Origin: Oribacterium sinus
GTDB taxonomy: Bacteria; Bacillota; Clostridia; Lachnospirales; Lachnospiraceae
Assembly (NCBI RefSeq): GCF_014202695.1
Contig: NZ_JACHHH010000004.1
Location: forward strand, 1-64,000
Length of the DNA: 64,000 nucleotides
Reading direction: 5' to 3'
The translations under genes and the position numbers were made by a program. Positions 37,841 through 47,292 of the stretch are shown here, one piece after another. The notes under the pieces are model-generated. The model was not told the origin of the DNA and did not search any database. It saw only the letters and a program-made list of their open reading frames with translations. Position 1 is the first letter of the stretch. Every line of letters starts with the position of its first letter.

Positions 37841-38386
37841 ATGGATTTAAAGAAAGAACATCTTGAATTTATTCAGCAGTTTAAAGAAATTACGGAAAAT
37901 AAGGAATATTGTAAGTTAAAGGCGGTGCCTCGGCATGGAAGTACCAATACCTTCGACCATAGTGTTCGAGTAGCTTATATGGCGTATCATTTGGCAAAAA
38001 GCTGGGGCATGGATGCGGACAGCGCTGCCAGAATCGGTTTCCTTCATGATTTTTGTATGATTGACTATCATAAGGATGACGGTACCACCCATAACGGACG
38101 TTGGTACTGCTTTTATCATCCGGAGGATGCGGTGGAGAACTCCGAAGCACAGAATTTCGCTTTAACGGAGACAGAGAAGAGAGCGATTTTAACACATATG
38201 TTCCCTCTTTCTACCCGTATTCCCAACAGCAGGATAGCCTATTTATTGACCTTATCCGACAAGACCGTAGCCCTGCAGGAGTCCTGGCAAAATGCGGTGG
38301 ATGCCTTTGCCAGATTCAGAGAGATTTTGCATCTTTCTCCCAAGAAGGCACCGGTTTATGTACGGAACAGAGAAGATGAAGAATAA
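37841..38386 (+). CDS. HD-domain phosphohydrolase-like protein
   Basis: The 181-residue protein has an HD metal-binding pattern: His in TFDHSVRVAYMAYHLA, the HD pair in IGFLHDFCMIDYH, His/Asp in YHPEDAVENS, and Asp in LLTLSDKTVALQE. Such proteins hydrolyse phosphoester bonds, often in nucleotides. No second domain is present. The substrate is unknown. It is a single-gene transcript, with its own promoter and terminator candidates. Confidence 0.85.
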   Translation: MDLKKEHLEFIQQFKEITENKEYCKLKAVPRHGSTNTFDHSVRVAYMAYHLAKSWGMDADSAARIGFLHDFCMIDYHKDDGTTHNGRWYCFYHPEDAVENSEAQNFALTETEKRAILTHMFPLSTRIPNSRIAYLLTLSDKTVALQESWQNAVDAFARFREILHLSPKKAPVYVRNREDEE

Positions 38387-38419
38387 AATTTTTCGGAGAT
38401 TTTTCTCTTATATAAAAAT

Positions 38420-38458
38420 GGAGCGACTTTCGGTTTTCGAGGTCGTTCTATTTTTTAT
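38420..38458 (+). terminator. Terminator after the HD-domain gene
   Basis: GGAGCGAC and GTCGTTCT pair around a CTTTCGGTTTTCGAG loop, and the stem is followed by ATTTTTTATTTT. It lies about 35 nt after the stop. The rest of the 323-nt gap up to the LTA-synthase-like gene is AT-rich and shows no gene. Confidence 0.7.
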
Positions 38459-38709
38459 TTTCTCTAATGAATCCATATTTTCGACTCTTTATAGCTCCAT
38501 ATTCCAATTTTTCCCGATGACTCTCTTTTTGATTCGAGGCTTTATACTATACCCTTGTGCTAAATAGGGAAAAGTTGTATTTTTATTTCTGGACAAAAGC
38601 TTTTATATGCATAGAGAAATATTATATTGTCGGATAACAATTCTATCGTCAAAAGAATACTATACAGCAAGAAGATTATTTGCTTCCTGCGTGAGAAGGT
38701 GAATATTTC

Positions 38710-40335
38710 ATGGAACAAAATAAGGACAACAAAAAATCAATAGGGAAAATGCTCCTTCCCTATCTTTTATTTTTTATGCTGGGATTATGCTGCCTGTTTC
38801 GCTTGTCCTATCTTTTTCTGGTCAGCAACTGGGAAGAGCTTACGGTAGATGAGATTCTCTTTCATGTTTTCGCCCCTATGGGGGGAGCCAACGGGCATCT
38901 GGTACAGCTTTTTATTATCACAGCCTTGGCCCCTGCCATTCTTTTATGGCTATCCCTCTCTGTATTTTATTATTTTTTCTACCAAAAGCAAAAGATACGA
39001 ATTTTCCTTCCCAAAATCAAGAAGGCCTTCCTGCCTCTATGCGGATTTTTCAGCATTTTCCTTGTGGCAGTGACCATTGCAGAAGCTTGGGACGGGATAT
39101 CTCTTGGTTCCTTTTTAAGCTCTCAGTTTCAATCCTCCAAGTTTATTGAAGAGCATTATGTGGATCCGAAGAATGTGGACTTGAAATTTCCGGAGAAGAA
39201 AAGAAATCTTATCTATATTTATATGGAGTCCACAGAGCTTACCTTTATGGACAAGGAACACGGCGGAGACTTTCCGGAGAATCTTCTGCCCGAGCTGATG
39301 GCCTTGGGGGAAGAGGGAGAGGACTTTGCCGGAGAGGGTGAGAAAAGGAATGGGGGAATTGCCCTTCCCGGAGCCACCTGGACCATGGGAGCGATTTTTG
39401 GAGAGAGCACCGGTCTTCCTTTGAAAATCTCCATTGAGCAAAATTCTATGGATAGCCAGAAGCATTTTTTCCCTTCTGTTACCGCCCTGGGAGATATTTT
39501 GGAGGAGGAAGGTTATAATCAAAAATTCCTCTTAGGCTCTGTAGGCTATTTTGGCGGAAGAGAGCTTTTCATGGAGGATCACGGAAATGTAGCCGTGGAG
39601 GATTTTTCCTATTGGAAAAGAAAGGGAAAATTTCCCAGAAACTATTGGGTGAACTGGGGCTTTGAGGATGAGAAACTTTTTCTGTACGCGAAGGAGGAAT
39701 TGGAAAATCTGGGGAAGGCGGAACAACCCTTTAATTTAACTCTGCTTACAGTGGATACTCATTTTCCGGATGGTTATGTGTGCAGACTTTGTGAAAGAAA
39801 ACACCCGAAAAATCAGTATGCGGATGTGTACCAATGTACCTCCCGACAGGTATCCGACTTTGTTCATTGGATACAGCAGCAGCCTTTTTATGAAAATACG
39901 ACCATAGTTATTTCCGGGGATCACCCCACAATGGATCATGATTTTTGTAATGATGTGGAAAAAAGCTATCAAAGAAAGGTTTTCACCACTTATCTAAATG
40001 CCGTTCCCGGGGTGGAAGAAAAAAAATATCGGGAATACAGTACTTTTGATGATTTTCCCACCACTTTGGCAGCCATGGGCGTAGAAATTCCGGGGGATAA
40101 GTTGGGGCTGGGCAGAAATTTATTTTCCAAAACCCCAACTCTTATAGAAGAGTATGGTCTGAAGCACGTGAAAAAAGAACTGGAAAAACGTTCCGACTTT
40201 ATGATTTCTCTGGGACAGATTGATAAAGAATCCGCCTTTATTCAGAAAGAAGAAAAGAAGAAAGAAAAAGAGGAGAAGAAAAAGAAGGAGGTGGAGGAGC
40301 AAAGCAAAAAAATAAAAGAAACGCAGAGGAAGTGA
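38710..40335 (+). CDS. LTA synthase/phosphoglycerol transferase-like sulfatase-fold protein
   Basis: The 541-residue protein has three N-terminal transmembrane helices (about 13-35, 65-92 and 105-125) and an outer alkaline-phosphatase/sulfatase domain. LIYIYMESTEL gives the first metal residue, PGATWTMGAIFG should hold the nucleophile threonine, LLTVDTHFPDGY and VISGDHPTMDHDF the other metal ligands. The PGATWT form is closer to MdoB/OpgB-type enzymes than to LtaS. Substrate transfer of glycerol phosphate is inferred. A highly charged Lys/Glu tail ends KIKETQRK. Its stop lies inside repeat copy C. Confidence 0.85.
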   Translation: MEQNKDNKKSIGKMLLPYLLFFMLGLCCLFRLSYLFLVSNWEELTVDEILFHVFAPMGGANGHLVQLFIITALAPAILLWLSLSVFYYFFYQKQKIRIFLPKIKKAFLPLCGFFSIFLVAVTIAEAWDGISLGSFLSSQFQSSKFIEEHYVDPKNVDLKFPEKKRNLIYIYMESTELTFMDKEHGGDFPENLLPELMALGEEGEDFAGEGEKRNGGIALPGATWTMGAIFGESTGLPLKISIEQNSMDSQKHFFPSVTALGDILEEEGYNQKFLLGSVGYFGGRELFMEDHGNVAVEDFSYWKRKGKFPRNYWVNWGFEDEKLFLYAKEELENLGKAEQPFNLTLLTVDTHFPDGYVCRLCERKHPKNQYADVYQCTSRQVSDFVHWIQQQPFYENTTIVISGDHPTMDHDFCNDVEKSYQRKVFTTYLNAVPGVEEKKYREYSTFDDFPTTLAAMGVEIPGDKLGLGRNLFSKTPTLIEEYGLKHVKKELEKRSDFMISLGQIDKESAFIQKEEKKKEKEEKKKKEVEEQSKKIKETQRK

Positions 40336-40545
40336 TGAAGGGTAAGCATTATCCGAAATCGCTTTCGCGCAGTATAGCTTGTAGCAGGGGCACGCTCCCG
40401 CTAACCTCGCCTCGCAGGGGTTCTAAGCTTTTAAAAAACAAAAGCCAAGAACCCGCGGGCTCAGATTGCCCCTTATTACAAGCTATACTGCGCGAAAGCT
40501 GATGGATACTCGCCTTGCTAACATCACTTCCTCTGTGTTTCTTTT
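40314..40545. repeat. Nested hairpin repeat element, copy C
   Basis: The 23-bp perfect arms lie at 40361-40383 and 40477-40499 (core GCGCAGTATAGCTTGTA). Complementarity continues outward to 40314-40337 versus 40522-40545 (23 of 24 bases). The left arm therefore includes the 3' end and stop codon of the LTA-synthase-like gene. The family boxes GCACGCTCCCGCTAACCTC and CGGGCTCAGATTGCCCC lie inside. Confidence 0.9.
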
Positions 40546-40778
40546 AAAATTTATGCTTAGCGTGTAGGTGAGAGCTAAGAGTGTTCCTCTTAATACAAGC
40601 TATACTGTTCGAAAGCTGACGGATACTCGCCTTGCTATCATCACTTCTTTTGTGTTTCTTTTAAAATTTATGCTTAGCGTGTAGGTGAGAGCTAAGAGTG
40701 TTCCTCTTACTACGAGCTATACTGTTCGAAAGCTGACGGATAATCGTCTTGCTATCATCACTTCTTTTGTGTTTCGTT
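40479..40778. repeat. 117-bp tandem repeat (2 units plus partial third)
   Basis: Units begin at 40479, 40596 and 40713, each starting CAAGCTATACTG or CGAGCTATACTG and running through the right arm of copy C. The third unit breaks off in the 3' end of the HAD gene (stop at 40758-40760). It supplies the last codons (NETQKK) of that gene on the minus strand. Confidence 0.9.
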
Positions 40779-41672
40779 GTATTTTAAGATGTAGTCCACC
40801 GCCTGAGGCAAGCCGCCTTCCAGAATAGGGGCGGTGATGTAGTTTGCTACAGCCTTACATTCTTCTTTGGCGTTGCCCATGGCGATACCCATTCCCACAT
40901 GGGAGAGCATTTCCACATCATTCCAGCCGTCTCCGATGGCGGCACATTCTTCTCTTTGAATGCCTAAAGCCTTACAAATGGCTTCTATGCCGGAAACCTT
41001 GGAAATATTTCTTTTGGTCACGTCAAAGGATAGACCGTCGGACCAGCGAACCAAATGGCAGTCCGGAATTCTTCTTTCCAGCTCTTCCACTTGCGCTTCA
41101 TTGAGCACCGGTATCAGCATAAATAGAGGATTCTTCCTGGCTTCCGATAGGGGAAGGATGGGAGGAAGGCCGGATTTGATTTCCGAAAGACAACGTAGCA
41201 AAGCATCATTTACAAAGTTGGCATAGAGCCGTCTCTCTTCCAAAAACAGAATGGGAAAGGTGCTTTCTTCCGCCATAGCAAGGACATTTTCCACCATTTC
41301 TCCGGGGATGGCTTCTTGTAAAAGTACCTCTCCGTTTTTCGGATCAAAGTAAGGCAGGGGAAGCCCTGCCTCATCAATCAGGAAGTGGTAGTCCTTCGGC
41401 TTTTTGGCGCCCTGCTTTTGGAAAACAGGTCTTGCCTTTTCCGGATGCAGGATGTAGTCATAGCCTCCGTCCAAAGTGACAAAGGCATCGAAATACATAT
41501 CCTCCACCAAGCCTTCATTATAGATTTCCACCCAGTGTCTTCCGGTGGCAATGGCACAAAGCACTCCTGCCTCCCGGGCTCTTTGGACGGCAGCCTTGCT
41601 ATCCTCCGGAATGATTCCGGTTTCAAAGGGACGAAGAGTGCCGTCGATATCAAAGAAGATGATTTTTATCAT
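40758..41672 (-). CDS. Cof-type HAD-superfamily phosphatase
   Basis: This is a HAD-IIB (Cof) phosphatase acting on sugar phosphates or similar small molecules. It has 304 residues. Motif I is FFDIDGT (nucleophile Asp8, acid/base Asp10), motif II IATGR, motif III a Lys in KRNISK, and motif IV IGDGWNDVEML. It overlaps the stop of the upstream SPFH gene by 4 nt. The last residues (NETQKK) come from the 117-bp repeat and parallel the end of the convergent neighbour. Confidence 0.92.
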   Translation of the reverse strand: MIKIIFFDIDGTLRPFETGIIPEDSKAAVQRAREAGVLCAIATGRHWVEIYNEGLVEDMYFDAFVTLDGGYDYILHPEKARPVFQKQGAKKPKDYHFLIDEAGLPLPYFDPKNGEVLLQEAIPGEMVENVLAMAEESTFPILFLEERRLYANFVNDALLRCLSEIKSGLPPILPLSEARKNPLFMLIPVLNEAQVEELERRIPDCHLVRWSDGLSFDVTKRNISKVSGIEAICKALGIQREECAAIGDGWNDVEMLSHVGMGIAMGNAKEECKAVANYITAPILEGGLPQAVDYILKYNETQKK

Positions 41673-42688
41673 GCTTCCTCATTTCCATTTATCTCTTCAG
41701 GAGCATCAAAGGCAGAGCTTTTTTCAGCTGCCGGAGTAGAGCTGTTCCCCGAATCGGAGTCGGTCACCGGAGCGGAGGGAGAAACGAGGGTTTCCTTCAA
41801 ACTGCTTAACAAGCCTGCCATATTTTGGATATCGGAAGGAATAATGATCTTGGTAGCCTTTCCATTGGACACTTTGGCAAAGGTCTCTAAGCTGCGAATG
41901 CGAAGTACCGCATCATCCGCACCGGCTTCCTTTAGAAGGCGAATACCTTCCGCCTCCGCTCTTTGCACATTCAAAATCGCCTGGGCACGACCTTCCGCCT
42001 CACGGATTTCCTTTTCCTTCTGGGCTTCTGCGGCAAGGATGGCCTTCTGCTTGTCCGCTTGCGCGTTCAGGATTGCGGCCTCCTTGTTACCCTCTGCGGT
42101 AAGAATTGCGGACTCCTTGTTACCCTTTGCAAGAGTAATAGCCTCTCTCTTCTCACGCTCCGCCTTCATCTGCTTCTCCATGGCCTCACGGATAGCATCA
42201 GGAGGAAGAATGTTCTTTAACTCTACACGGTTCACCTTGATTCCCCAAGGATCGGTAGCCACATCCAAAAGAGAACGCATCTGGGTGTTGATTTCATCAC
42301 GGGAAGTCAAAGTGGTATCCAAGTCCATGGAACCGATGATGTTACGAAGAGTAGTAGCGGTTAAGTTTTCAATCGCTGCGATGGGGTTCTCCACACCGTA
42401 GGCATAAAGCTTAGGATCGGTGATGACGAAGAAGACAACGGAGTCGATTCGCATGGTAACATTATCCTTGGTAATAACCGGCTGGGGCGGGAAGTCCGCT
42501 ACCTGCTCCTTTAAGTTAATTCTCTTAGCGATACGATCTGCAAAGGGAATCAGGAAGTGAATACCCGGGCGCCATACGGTATGAAAGCGTCCAAGACGCT
42601 CCACAACCATGGCACAGGCTTCCGGTACGATACGAATCGTGGTGCTGATTAGAAAAATTACAATGACTAAAAAAACAATAAATGGCAT
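41669..42688 (-). CDS. SPFH/band 7 (stomatin-like) membrane protein
   Basis: The 339-residue protein has an N-terminal membrane anchor (about 2-20), a band 7 domain (VVERLGRFHTVWRPGIHFLIPFADRI, RIDSVVFFVITDPKLYAYGVENP) and a long Ala/Glu/Lys coiled region with imperfect repeats (GNKESAILTAEGNKEAAILNAQADKQ). It is close to QmcA/stomatin-type scaffolds of membrane microdomains. It lies 5 nt after a zinc-ribbon gene and is coupled to the HAD gene. An NfeD partner is not present. Confidence 0.92.
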   Translation of the reverse strand: MPFIVFLVIVIFLISTTIRIVPEACAMVVERLGRFHTVWRPGIHFLIPFADRIAKRINLKEQVADFPPQPVITKDNVTMRIDSVVFFVITDPKLYAYGVENPIAAIENLTATTLRNIIGSMDLDTTLTSRDEINTQMRSLLDVATDPWGIKVNRVELKNILPPDAIREAMEKQMKAEREKREAITLAKGNKESAILTAEGNKEAAILNAQADKQKAILAAEAQKEKEIREAEGRAQAILNVQRAEAEGIRLLKEAGADDAVLRIRSLETFAKVSNGKATKIIIPSDIQNMAGLLSSLKETLVSPSAPVTDSDSGNSSTPAAEKSSAFDAPEEINGNEEA

Positions 42689-42693
42689 AATTT

Positions 42694-43026
42694 CTATCCT
42701 TTCTTCTTATTGTAGGAAAATGTCGGTTTCGGCGGATTCGTTCCTTTCTTCATAACCGTATCCACCATTTGAGACTGACTGGGATTGTGTGCTTGTTTTA
42801 GGGGATTTACTTTGGGAGAAATCACCGAGGAGCCTTTGTGATCCACTTTATTTAATAAGGTGATTTTTCGCCCATTTCCATGATATTCACAGAAATCATC
42901 CGGAAGAGAATGGGAACGATTGATAAACACCCGGTCATCCAAAACCCAGGGATTTTTCACGATCTTTTTGCAAACCGGGCAAAAGCGATTCACTAAGGTA
43001 GAATCACATATCGGACAAATCAGCAT
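42694..43026 (-). CDS. Small zinc-ribbon protein
   Basis: The 110-residue protein starts MLICPICDSTLVNRFCPVCKK. Its C4/C7 and C16/C19 pairs make a zinc ribbon. The rest is polar and low in structure. The frame extends to 43158, but AAAGGAGG (43031-43038) marks the ATG at 43026. It is the first gene of an operon with the SPFH and HAD genes. The function is unknown, and recruitment or regulation of the SPFH protein is only a possibility from context. Confidence 0.75.
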   Translation of the reverse strand: MLICPICDSTLVNRFCPVCKKIVKNPWVLDDRVFINRSHSLPDDFCEYHGNGRKITLLNKVDHKGSSVISPKVNPLKQAHNPSQSQMVDTVMKKGTNPPKPTFSYNKKKG

Positions 43027-43119
43027 GAACCCTCCTTTCATTAGTCTTAAAAAATATAACAAATGCAACCTTTTAAATATATCATAAAGGAAGAAAAAAG
43101 AACAGGGAGAAGAGGAAAA

Positions 43120-43341
43120 GGAAGAAAGGGGCTGTAATAAAATCGGATTTTGCTGCAAGTTTTGGTGGCATAGGTCTAAAAGGGGGTAATCTGAGCCCCT
43201 CAGTACTTACTGAAAGCGAGCAAGGCGATGCTTGAAGTTAGTACTGCTAGGAGGCGAGGTTAGCGAGAGCGTGCCCCCAACTAGACCTATGCCACCAAAA
43301 CTTATTTATCCTTTTCCATTTTATTACAGCCCCTTTCTTCC
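43120..43341. repeat. Nested hairpin repeat element, copy D
   Basis: Two perfect inverted segments: 24 bp at 43120-43143 versus 43318-43341, and 22 bp (with GGTGGCATAGGTCTA) at 43156-43177 versus 43282-43303. The family boxes GTAATCTGAGCCCC and GGCGAGGTTAGCGAGAGC flank a central AGTACTTACTGAAAGCGAG / AGTTAGTACT hairpin. This copy lies between divergent genes, unlike the other four. Confidence 0.9.
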
Positions 43342-43504
43342 TTAGAAAAAATTATAAAAATCGTAAAAAGATAAGATGCTCTTTTCTTGTATCTCCTGCG
43401 GAAAGCATGATATTATGGGGGATATTGAAAATCCTGATAGGAGGTTTTCGTGAAGGTCGACATGAAGGCTTTCGGGAAGGCCGATAGAAAGCAAAAGGAG
43501 AAGG

Positions 43505-44428
43505 ATGGAAAGAAGAGAGTGGAAAAGGGAAGCCAGCAACGGGCTTGGGAAAATTTATAATGTTCTGTGGCAGGAGGAAAGCCTTGAAAAGAAAGGGATT
43601 CTTTTTGTTCTCCACGGGATGCAGGGGCATATCGGAAAATATCGTTACCTTTTTGAGTATATGGCGAAGCAGGGCTATGTGGTTTGCGGCATGGATATGC
43701 AGGGGCATGGAAAAAGTGCCAATATCCCCGGCTACTTTGGAGATAATTCCGGTTGGGAAAGTATGATTCATGATATTCACAGAAGCCTCTTGCAGATCAA
43801 GAAATGGTTTCCGAATCTGCCGGTTTTTCTCTTCGGCCATTCCATGGGTTCCTTCCTGGCAAGAGACTATGCGGCAAGCTATGGGGCGGACTTAAAGGGC
43901 TTACTGCTTTCCGGAACGGCAGGGGGAAGTCCTGTACTGCTTCCGGTGCAGGGCTACATTGCTGTTCAAAAGAAGCTTCGGGGAGCTAAGGATGATGCGC
44001 TAAAGGAAAGCATTCTCCTGGCGAAGTATTTCAACAGACATATTCCGAATCCCAAGAGTCTATCAGATTGGATTTGCACTAAGGAAGAGGTGAGTCAGGC
44101 AAATGGTCGGGATCCTTTGGCAGTGGGCTTTACTCTGGGAGCTTATGCCGACCTCTTGGCTGCTTTGGTAAGGGTTAATGAATATGCGGAAATCAAAAAG
44201 CTGAAGGATATTCCCTGCTTTATTTTTTCCGGCGGTGCGGATCCGGTGGGAGAATACGGCAAGGGTCCGGCAAGTCTTTATGCTATGCTAAAGCAACTGG
44301 GAAATCCCAAGCTTAAGCTTCATATTTTCCCCAAACTACGGCATGAAGTCTTGAATGAAGAGGTACGTCCGATTCTTTTACAGGAAATGACGGCGTTTAT
44401 GGAAGAGGTAAGACAAGAACGTAACTAG
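43505..44428 (+). CDS. Alpha/beta hydrolase (monoacylglycerol-lipase-like)
   Basis: The 307-residue serine hydrolase belongs to the Hydrolase_4/lysophospholipase group. VLHGMQGHIGKYRYL provides the oxyanion loop, GHSMGSF the nucleophile Ser113, FSGGADPVG the aspartate (about 247), and LRHEVLNE the histidine (about 280). The triad is complete. There is no signal peptide, so it acts in the cytoplasm, probably on lipid or ester substrates. AAAGGAG precedes the ATG. Confidence 0.9.
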   Translation: MERREWKREASNGLGKIYNVLWQEESLEKKGILFVLHGMQGHIGKYRYLFEYMAKQGYVVCGMDMQGHGKSANIPGYFGDNSGWESMIHDIHRSLLQIKKWFPNLPVFLFGHSMGSFLARDYAASYGADLKGLLLSGTAGGSPVLLPVQGYIAVQKKLRGAKDDALKESILLAKYFNRHIPNPKSLSDWICTKEEVSQANGRDPLAVGFTLGAYADLLAALVRVNEYAEIKKLKDIPCFIFSGGADPVGEYGKGPASLYAMLKQLGNPKLKLHIFPKLRHEVLNEEVRPILLQEMTAFMEEVRQERN

Positions 44429-44491
44429 GATAGAAGACAAGATTTTTACTAATTAAAATAAAGCGAATGAAAATACCGGGAAGGAGAGGAA

Positions 44492-44839
44492 ATGGAGAAA
44501 AAGATACTCTATATCCATCGAAAAGATGTCGATAAAGTAAATAAGGTCCGGGGGGTGGCCATCATCCGAAAGATTCGGCTGCTGTCTGCACCGGAAGAGG
44601 AAATACTGAGTCTGCCGGAGGATGCAGAGCTTTTGAAATTCATCGGATTTTCCCCCAAGGAGGTGGGAGACTTTTTGACGGATTTAAAGAAGCTGGGAAT
44701 CCGGGTGGATTTAAAATGTATGGAAACGGAACATAATAGGGATTGGAGTCTTTTGCAGCTGTATAAGGAGCTGGAGGAAGAGCACCGGTATATGATCGCA
44801 AGAAGACAAGAGCAGCAGAACGAGGAAAAGTCTTCTTAA
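44492..44839 (+). CDS. DUF3783-like protein
   Basis: The 115-residue protein has the segment LLKFIGFSPKEVGDFLTDLKKLGIRVDLKCMETEHNRDWSLLQLYKELEEEH. It resembles DUF3783, a family of unknown function common in Lachnospiraceae. No catalytic residues or membrane segments are seen. It follows the hydrolase by 63 nt and may be in its transcript. GGAGAGG lies upstream. Confidence 0.8.
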   Translation: MEKKILYIHRKDVDKVNKVRGVAIIRKIRLLSAPEEEILSLPEDAELLKFIGFSPKEVGDFLTDLKKLGIRVDLKCMETEHNRDWSLLQLYKELEEEHRYMIARRQEQQNEEKSS

Positions 44840-44997
44840 TAGAACGATTTTTAAATAAGAAAAAGTCTTCTTAAATACAATAGAACTATTTAGGAATTTA
44901 TAAAGAGGAGCATTCATTATAAACGGTTTATGGAAAACCATAGTAAAATCAATGTTCCTTAGCGGTTCATGAACTGAAATAAAAAAAGGGAGAAGCT

Positions 44998-45726
44998 ATG
45001 CAGGAAGAGCAGGATAAGAAAAAGAGCAGTCGGAAGAAGCCCCAAAGCTTTTTGGGAGAGCTTTTTGAGTGGGTGAAGATTCTTTTGGTGGCGGGAATTG
45101 CCGCATTTTTACTGAACAATTATGTGATTGCCAATTCCACCATTCCCACCGGATCTATGGAAAATACCATTATGGCGGGGAGCCGCGTTTTCGGCTCCCG
45201 GCTTCATTACCGTTTCGGCCAAGTGGAAAGAGGGGATGTAGCCATCTTTTTGTATGGCTACCAATGTCGAAACGACCATCAAATTTACCGGGAAAACGAT
45301 AAGGGAGTCTGCCCCTATGACGGCCGGGAGGATAAGAGAAACCAGGTCATTTACTATGTAAAGAGAGTCATCGGTATGCCGGGAGACCATGTGGAAGTAA
45401 AGAAGACCGGAGAGGTGGATGCCGGCATGATTAAGAAGCTTGCGGTACAGTCCTCTTCCGGAAAGGTGCCGGTGGGTACCGTATACATCAATGGAAAAGC
45501 CATTACGGAAAGTTATTTACCGGAGCCAATGATTGTGGATGGCAACCAATTTCCGGAGGTAGATGTGACCGTGCCGGAGGGCTGCTACTTTATGATGGGA
45601 GACAACCGAAACAATTCTGCGGATGCCCGTTTCTGGGGAGAAAACCAGTTTGTAAAGCGGGAGAAAATGTTGGCTAAGGTATACATTTGCTATTGGCCTT
45701 TAAACCGGGCAGGATTCATCCATTAA
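44998..45726 (+). CDS. lepB: Signal peptidase I
   Basis: This membrane-anchored serine protease removes signal peptides from exported proteins. It has 242 residues: a basic N-tail, one transmembrane helix (about 27-46), the nucleophile Ser53 in IPTGSMENT, the general base Lys122 in YYVKRVIGMPGD, and the box E GDNRNNSADARFWG. The one-helix form is typical of Gram-positive SipS-type enzymes. A strong terminator follows, and it is probably a single gene. Confidence 0.95.
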   Translation: MQEEQDKKKSSRKKPQSFLGELFEWVKILLVAGIAAFLLNNYVIANSTIPTGSMENTIMAGSRVFGSRLHYRFGQVERGDVAIFLYGYQCRNDHQIYRENDKGVCPYDGREDKRNQVIYYVKRVIGMPGDHVEVKKTGEVDAGMIKKLAVQSSSGKVPVGTVYINGKAITESYLPEPMIVDGNQFPEVDVTVPEGCYFMMGDNRNNSADARFWGENQFVKREKMLAKVYICYWPLNRAGFIH

Positions 45727-45745
45727 GTCGGAACAGACAGGAGAG

Positions 45746-45775
45746 TAAAAAAGCGGTGAAACTCCGCTTTTTTTC
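45746..45775 (+). terminator. Terminator after lepB
   Basis: AAAAAAGCGG pairs with CCGCTTTTTT around a TGAAACT loop, leaving a T tract. It lies 20 nt after the stop. The matching A tract makes it bidirectional in form. Confidence 0.88.
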
Positions 45776-45834
45776 ACATTTTCAACACAGGAACACAGTA
45801 GAATCTTAAAAAACGCATTGAAGGAGGTGTCTTT

Positions 45835-47229
45835 ATGGGAAAGACAGAGGGACAGAAGTTAGAAGAAAAGTTGTGTTTTAAGCCTCAGCATATCGCGAAG
45901 GAAAGACCGGAGGATTTGCAGAAGGCTATGGACTTTGCAGAGGGCTACAAGACCTTCTTAGACCGGTCCAAGATTGAGAGAGAATGCGTAAAGTACAGCG
46001 AGGAGCTGGCAAAGAAGGCAGGCTACAAGGAATTCACAAGAGGCGTGAAGTATAAAACCGGAGATAAGCTGTACTTTATCAACAGAGGCAAGAACATTTT
46101 CCTGGTAACCATGGGAAAGAAGCCCTTGGATCAGGGAATTCATTTTAATATTGCCCACATTGATTCTCCCAGAATCGACTTAAAGCCCAATCCGCTTTAT
46201 GAGCAGGAAGAGCTTTCTTATTTTAAGACTCACTATTATGGGGGAATCAAGAAGTACCAGTGGAGTACCATTCCTCTGGCTCTTCATGGAAGAGTAATGT
46301 TCCGGGATGGTAAATATGTGGATTTTGACCTTGGAGAGAAAGAAGGAGATCCCATCCTGGTGATTACCGACCTGCTTCCCCACCTTTCCAAGAAGCAGGA
46401 CGACCGTAAGTTAAGTGACGGTATCCGGGGAGAGGAGTTAAATATCCTTTTGGGCTCTACCCCCGTTGATGACAAGGAAGTAAAGGAAGCCTTTAAGCTG
46501 AAGATTCTTTCCATTCTTCATGAGCAGTACGGCATGGTAGAGCAGGACTTTATGCGGGCTGAGCTTACCTTAGTTCCTGCACAGAAGGCTTGCGATGTGG
46601 GACTGGATCGTTCCATGGTAGGCGCTTACGGACAGGATGATAAGGTTTGTGCTTATACTGCTTTGATGGCGGAGTTGGAGTGCAAGACTCCGGAATTTAC
46701 TTCCCTTACCGCATTGGTGGATAAGGAAGAAATCGGCTCCACCGGAAATACCGGAATGCAGTCCGATGCTCTTCTCCACTTTGTAGAGGATTTGGCGGAG
46801 TGTGAGGGAGAGAGAGTACGGGATATCCTGAGAAATTCCATCTGTCTTTCTTCCGATGTAAATGCAGCATACGACCCAACCTGGGCGGATGTATATGAGA
46901 AGCAGAACTCCTGTTTCTTTAACCATGGCCCGGTTCTCACTAAGTACACCGGCTCCAGAGGAAAGGGCTATTCCAATGATGCTTCCGCAGAGACTATGCA
47001 GAAGGTTATCGGATACATGGAAGATGCCAAGGTTTGCTGGCAGGTGGGAGAGCTTGGTAAGGTAGACGAAGGCGGTGGAGGAACCATTGCCATGTATATG
47101 GGTAATATGAATGTGGATACCGTAGACTTAGGAGTAGCAGTTCTTTCCATGCATGCGCCCTTTGAATTGACAGCAAAGCTGGATGTTTATTATACTTACA
47201 AGGCATTTTTAGCTTTCAATAGAGAGTAA
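45835..47229 (+). CDS. M18-family aminopeptidase
   Basis: This dinuclear zinc aminopeptidase removes N-terminal residues from peptides in the cytoplasm. It has 464 residues. Metal ligand segments are FNIAHIDSPRIDLKP (His), GQDDKVCAYTALM (Asp), DKEEIGSTGNTGMQS (Glu pair), SSDVNAAYDPT (Asp) and the C-terminal SMHAPFELTAK (His). AAGGAGG lies upstream. It begins a separate transcript after the lepB terminator. Confidence 0.93.
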   Translation: MGKTEGQKLEEKLCFKPQHIAKERPEDLQKAMDFAEGYKTFLDRSKIERECVKYSEELAKKAGYKEFTRGVKYKTGDKLYFINRGKNIFLVTMGKKPLDQGIHFNIAHIDSPRIDLKPNPLYEQEELSYFKTHYYGGIKKYQWSTIPLALHGRVMFRDGKYVDFDLGEKEGDPILVITDLLPHLSKKQDDRKLSDGIRGEELNILLGSTPVDDKEVKEAFKLKILSILHEQYGMVEQDFMRAELTLVPAQKACDVGLDRSMVGAYGQDDKVCAYTALMAELECKTPEFTSLTALVDKEEIGSTGNTGMQSDALLHFVEDLAECEGERVRDILRNSICLSSDVNAAYDPTWADVYEKQNSCFFNHGPVLTKYTGSRGKGYSNDASAETMQKVIGYMEDAKVCWQVGELGKVDEGGGGTIAMYMGNMNVDTVDLGVAVLSMHAPFELTAKLDVYYTYKAFLAFNRE

Positions 47230-47292
47230 ACTCATTGGCAGCAAAAATATCGAAAACAGGAAAAGAATTTTTCCAAGAAACTAAGGAGTATT

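Noticed and set aside
43027-43158. N-terminal extension of the zinc-ribbon protein
   Set aside because: It reads through the outer arm of repeat copy D and an AT-rich promoter region; AAAGGAGG marks the ATG at 43026.
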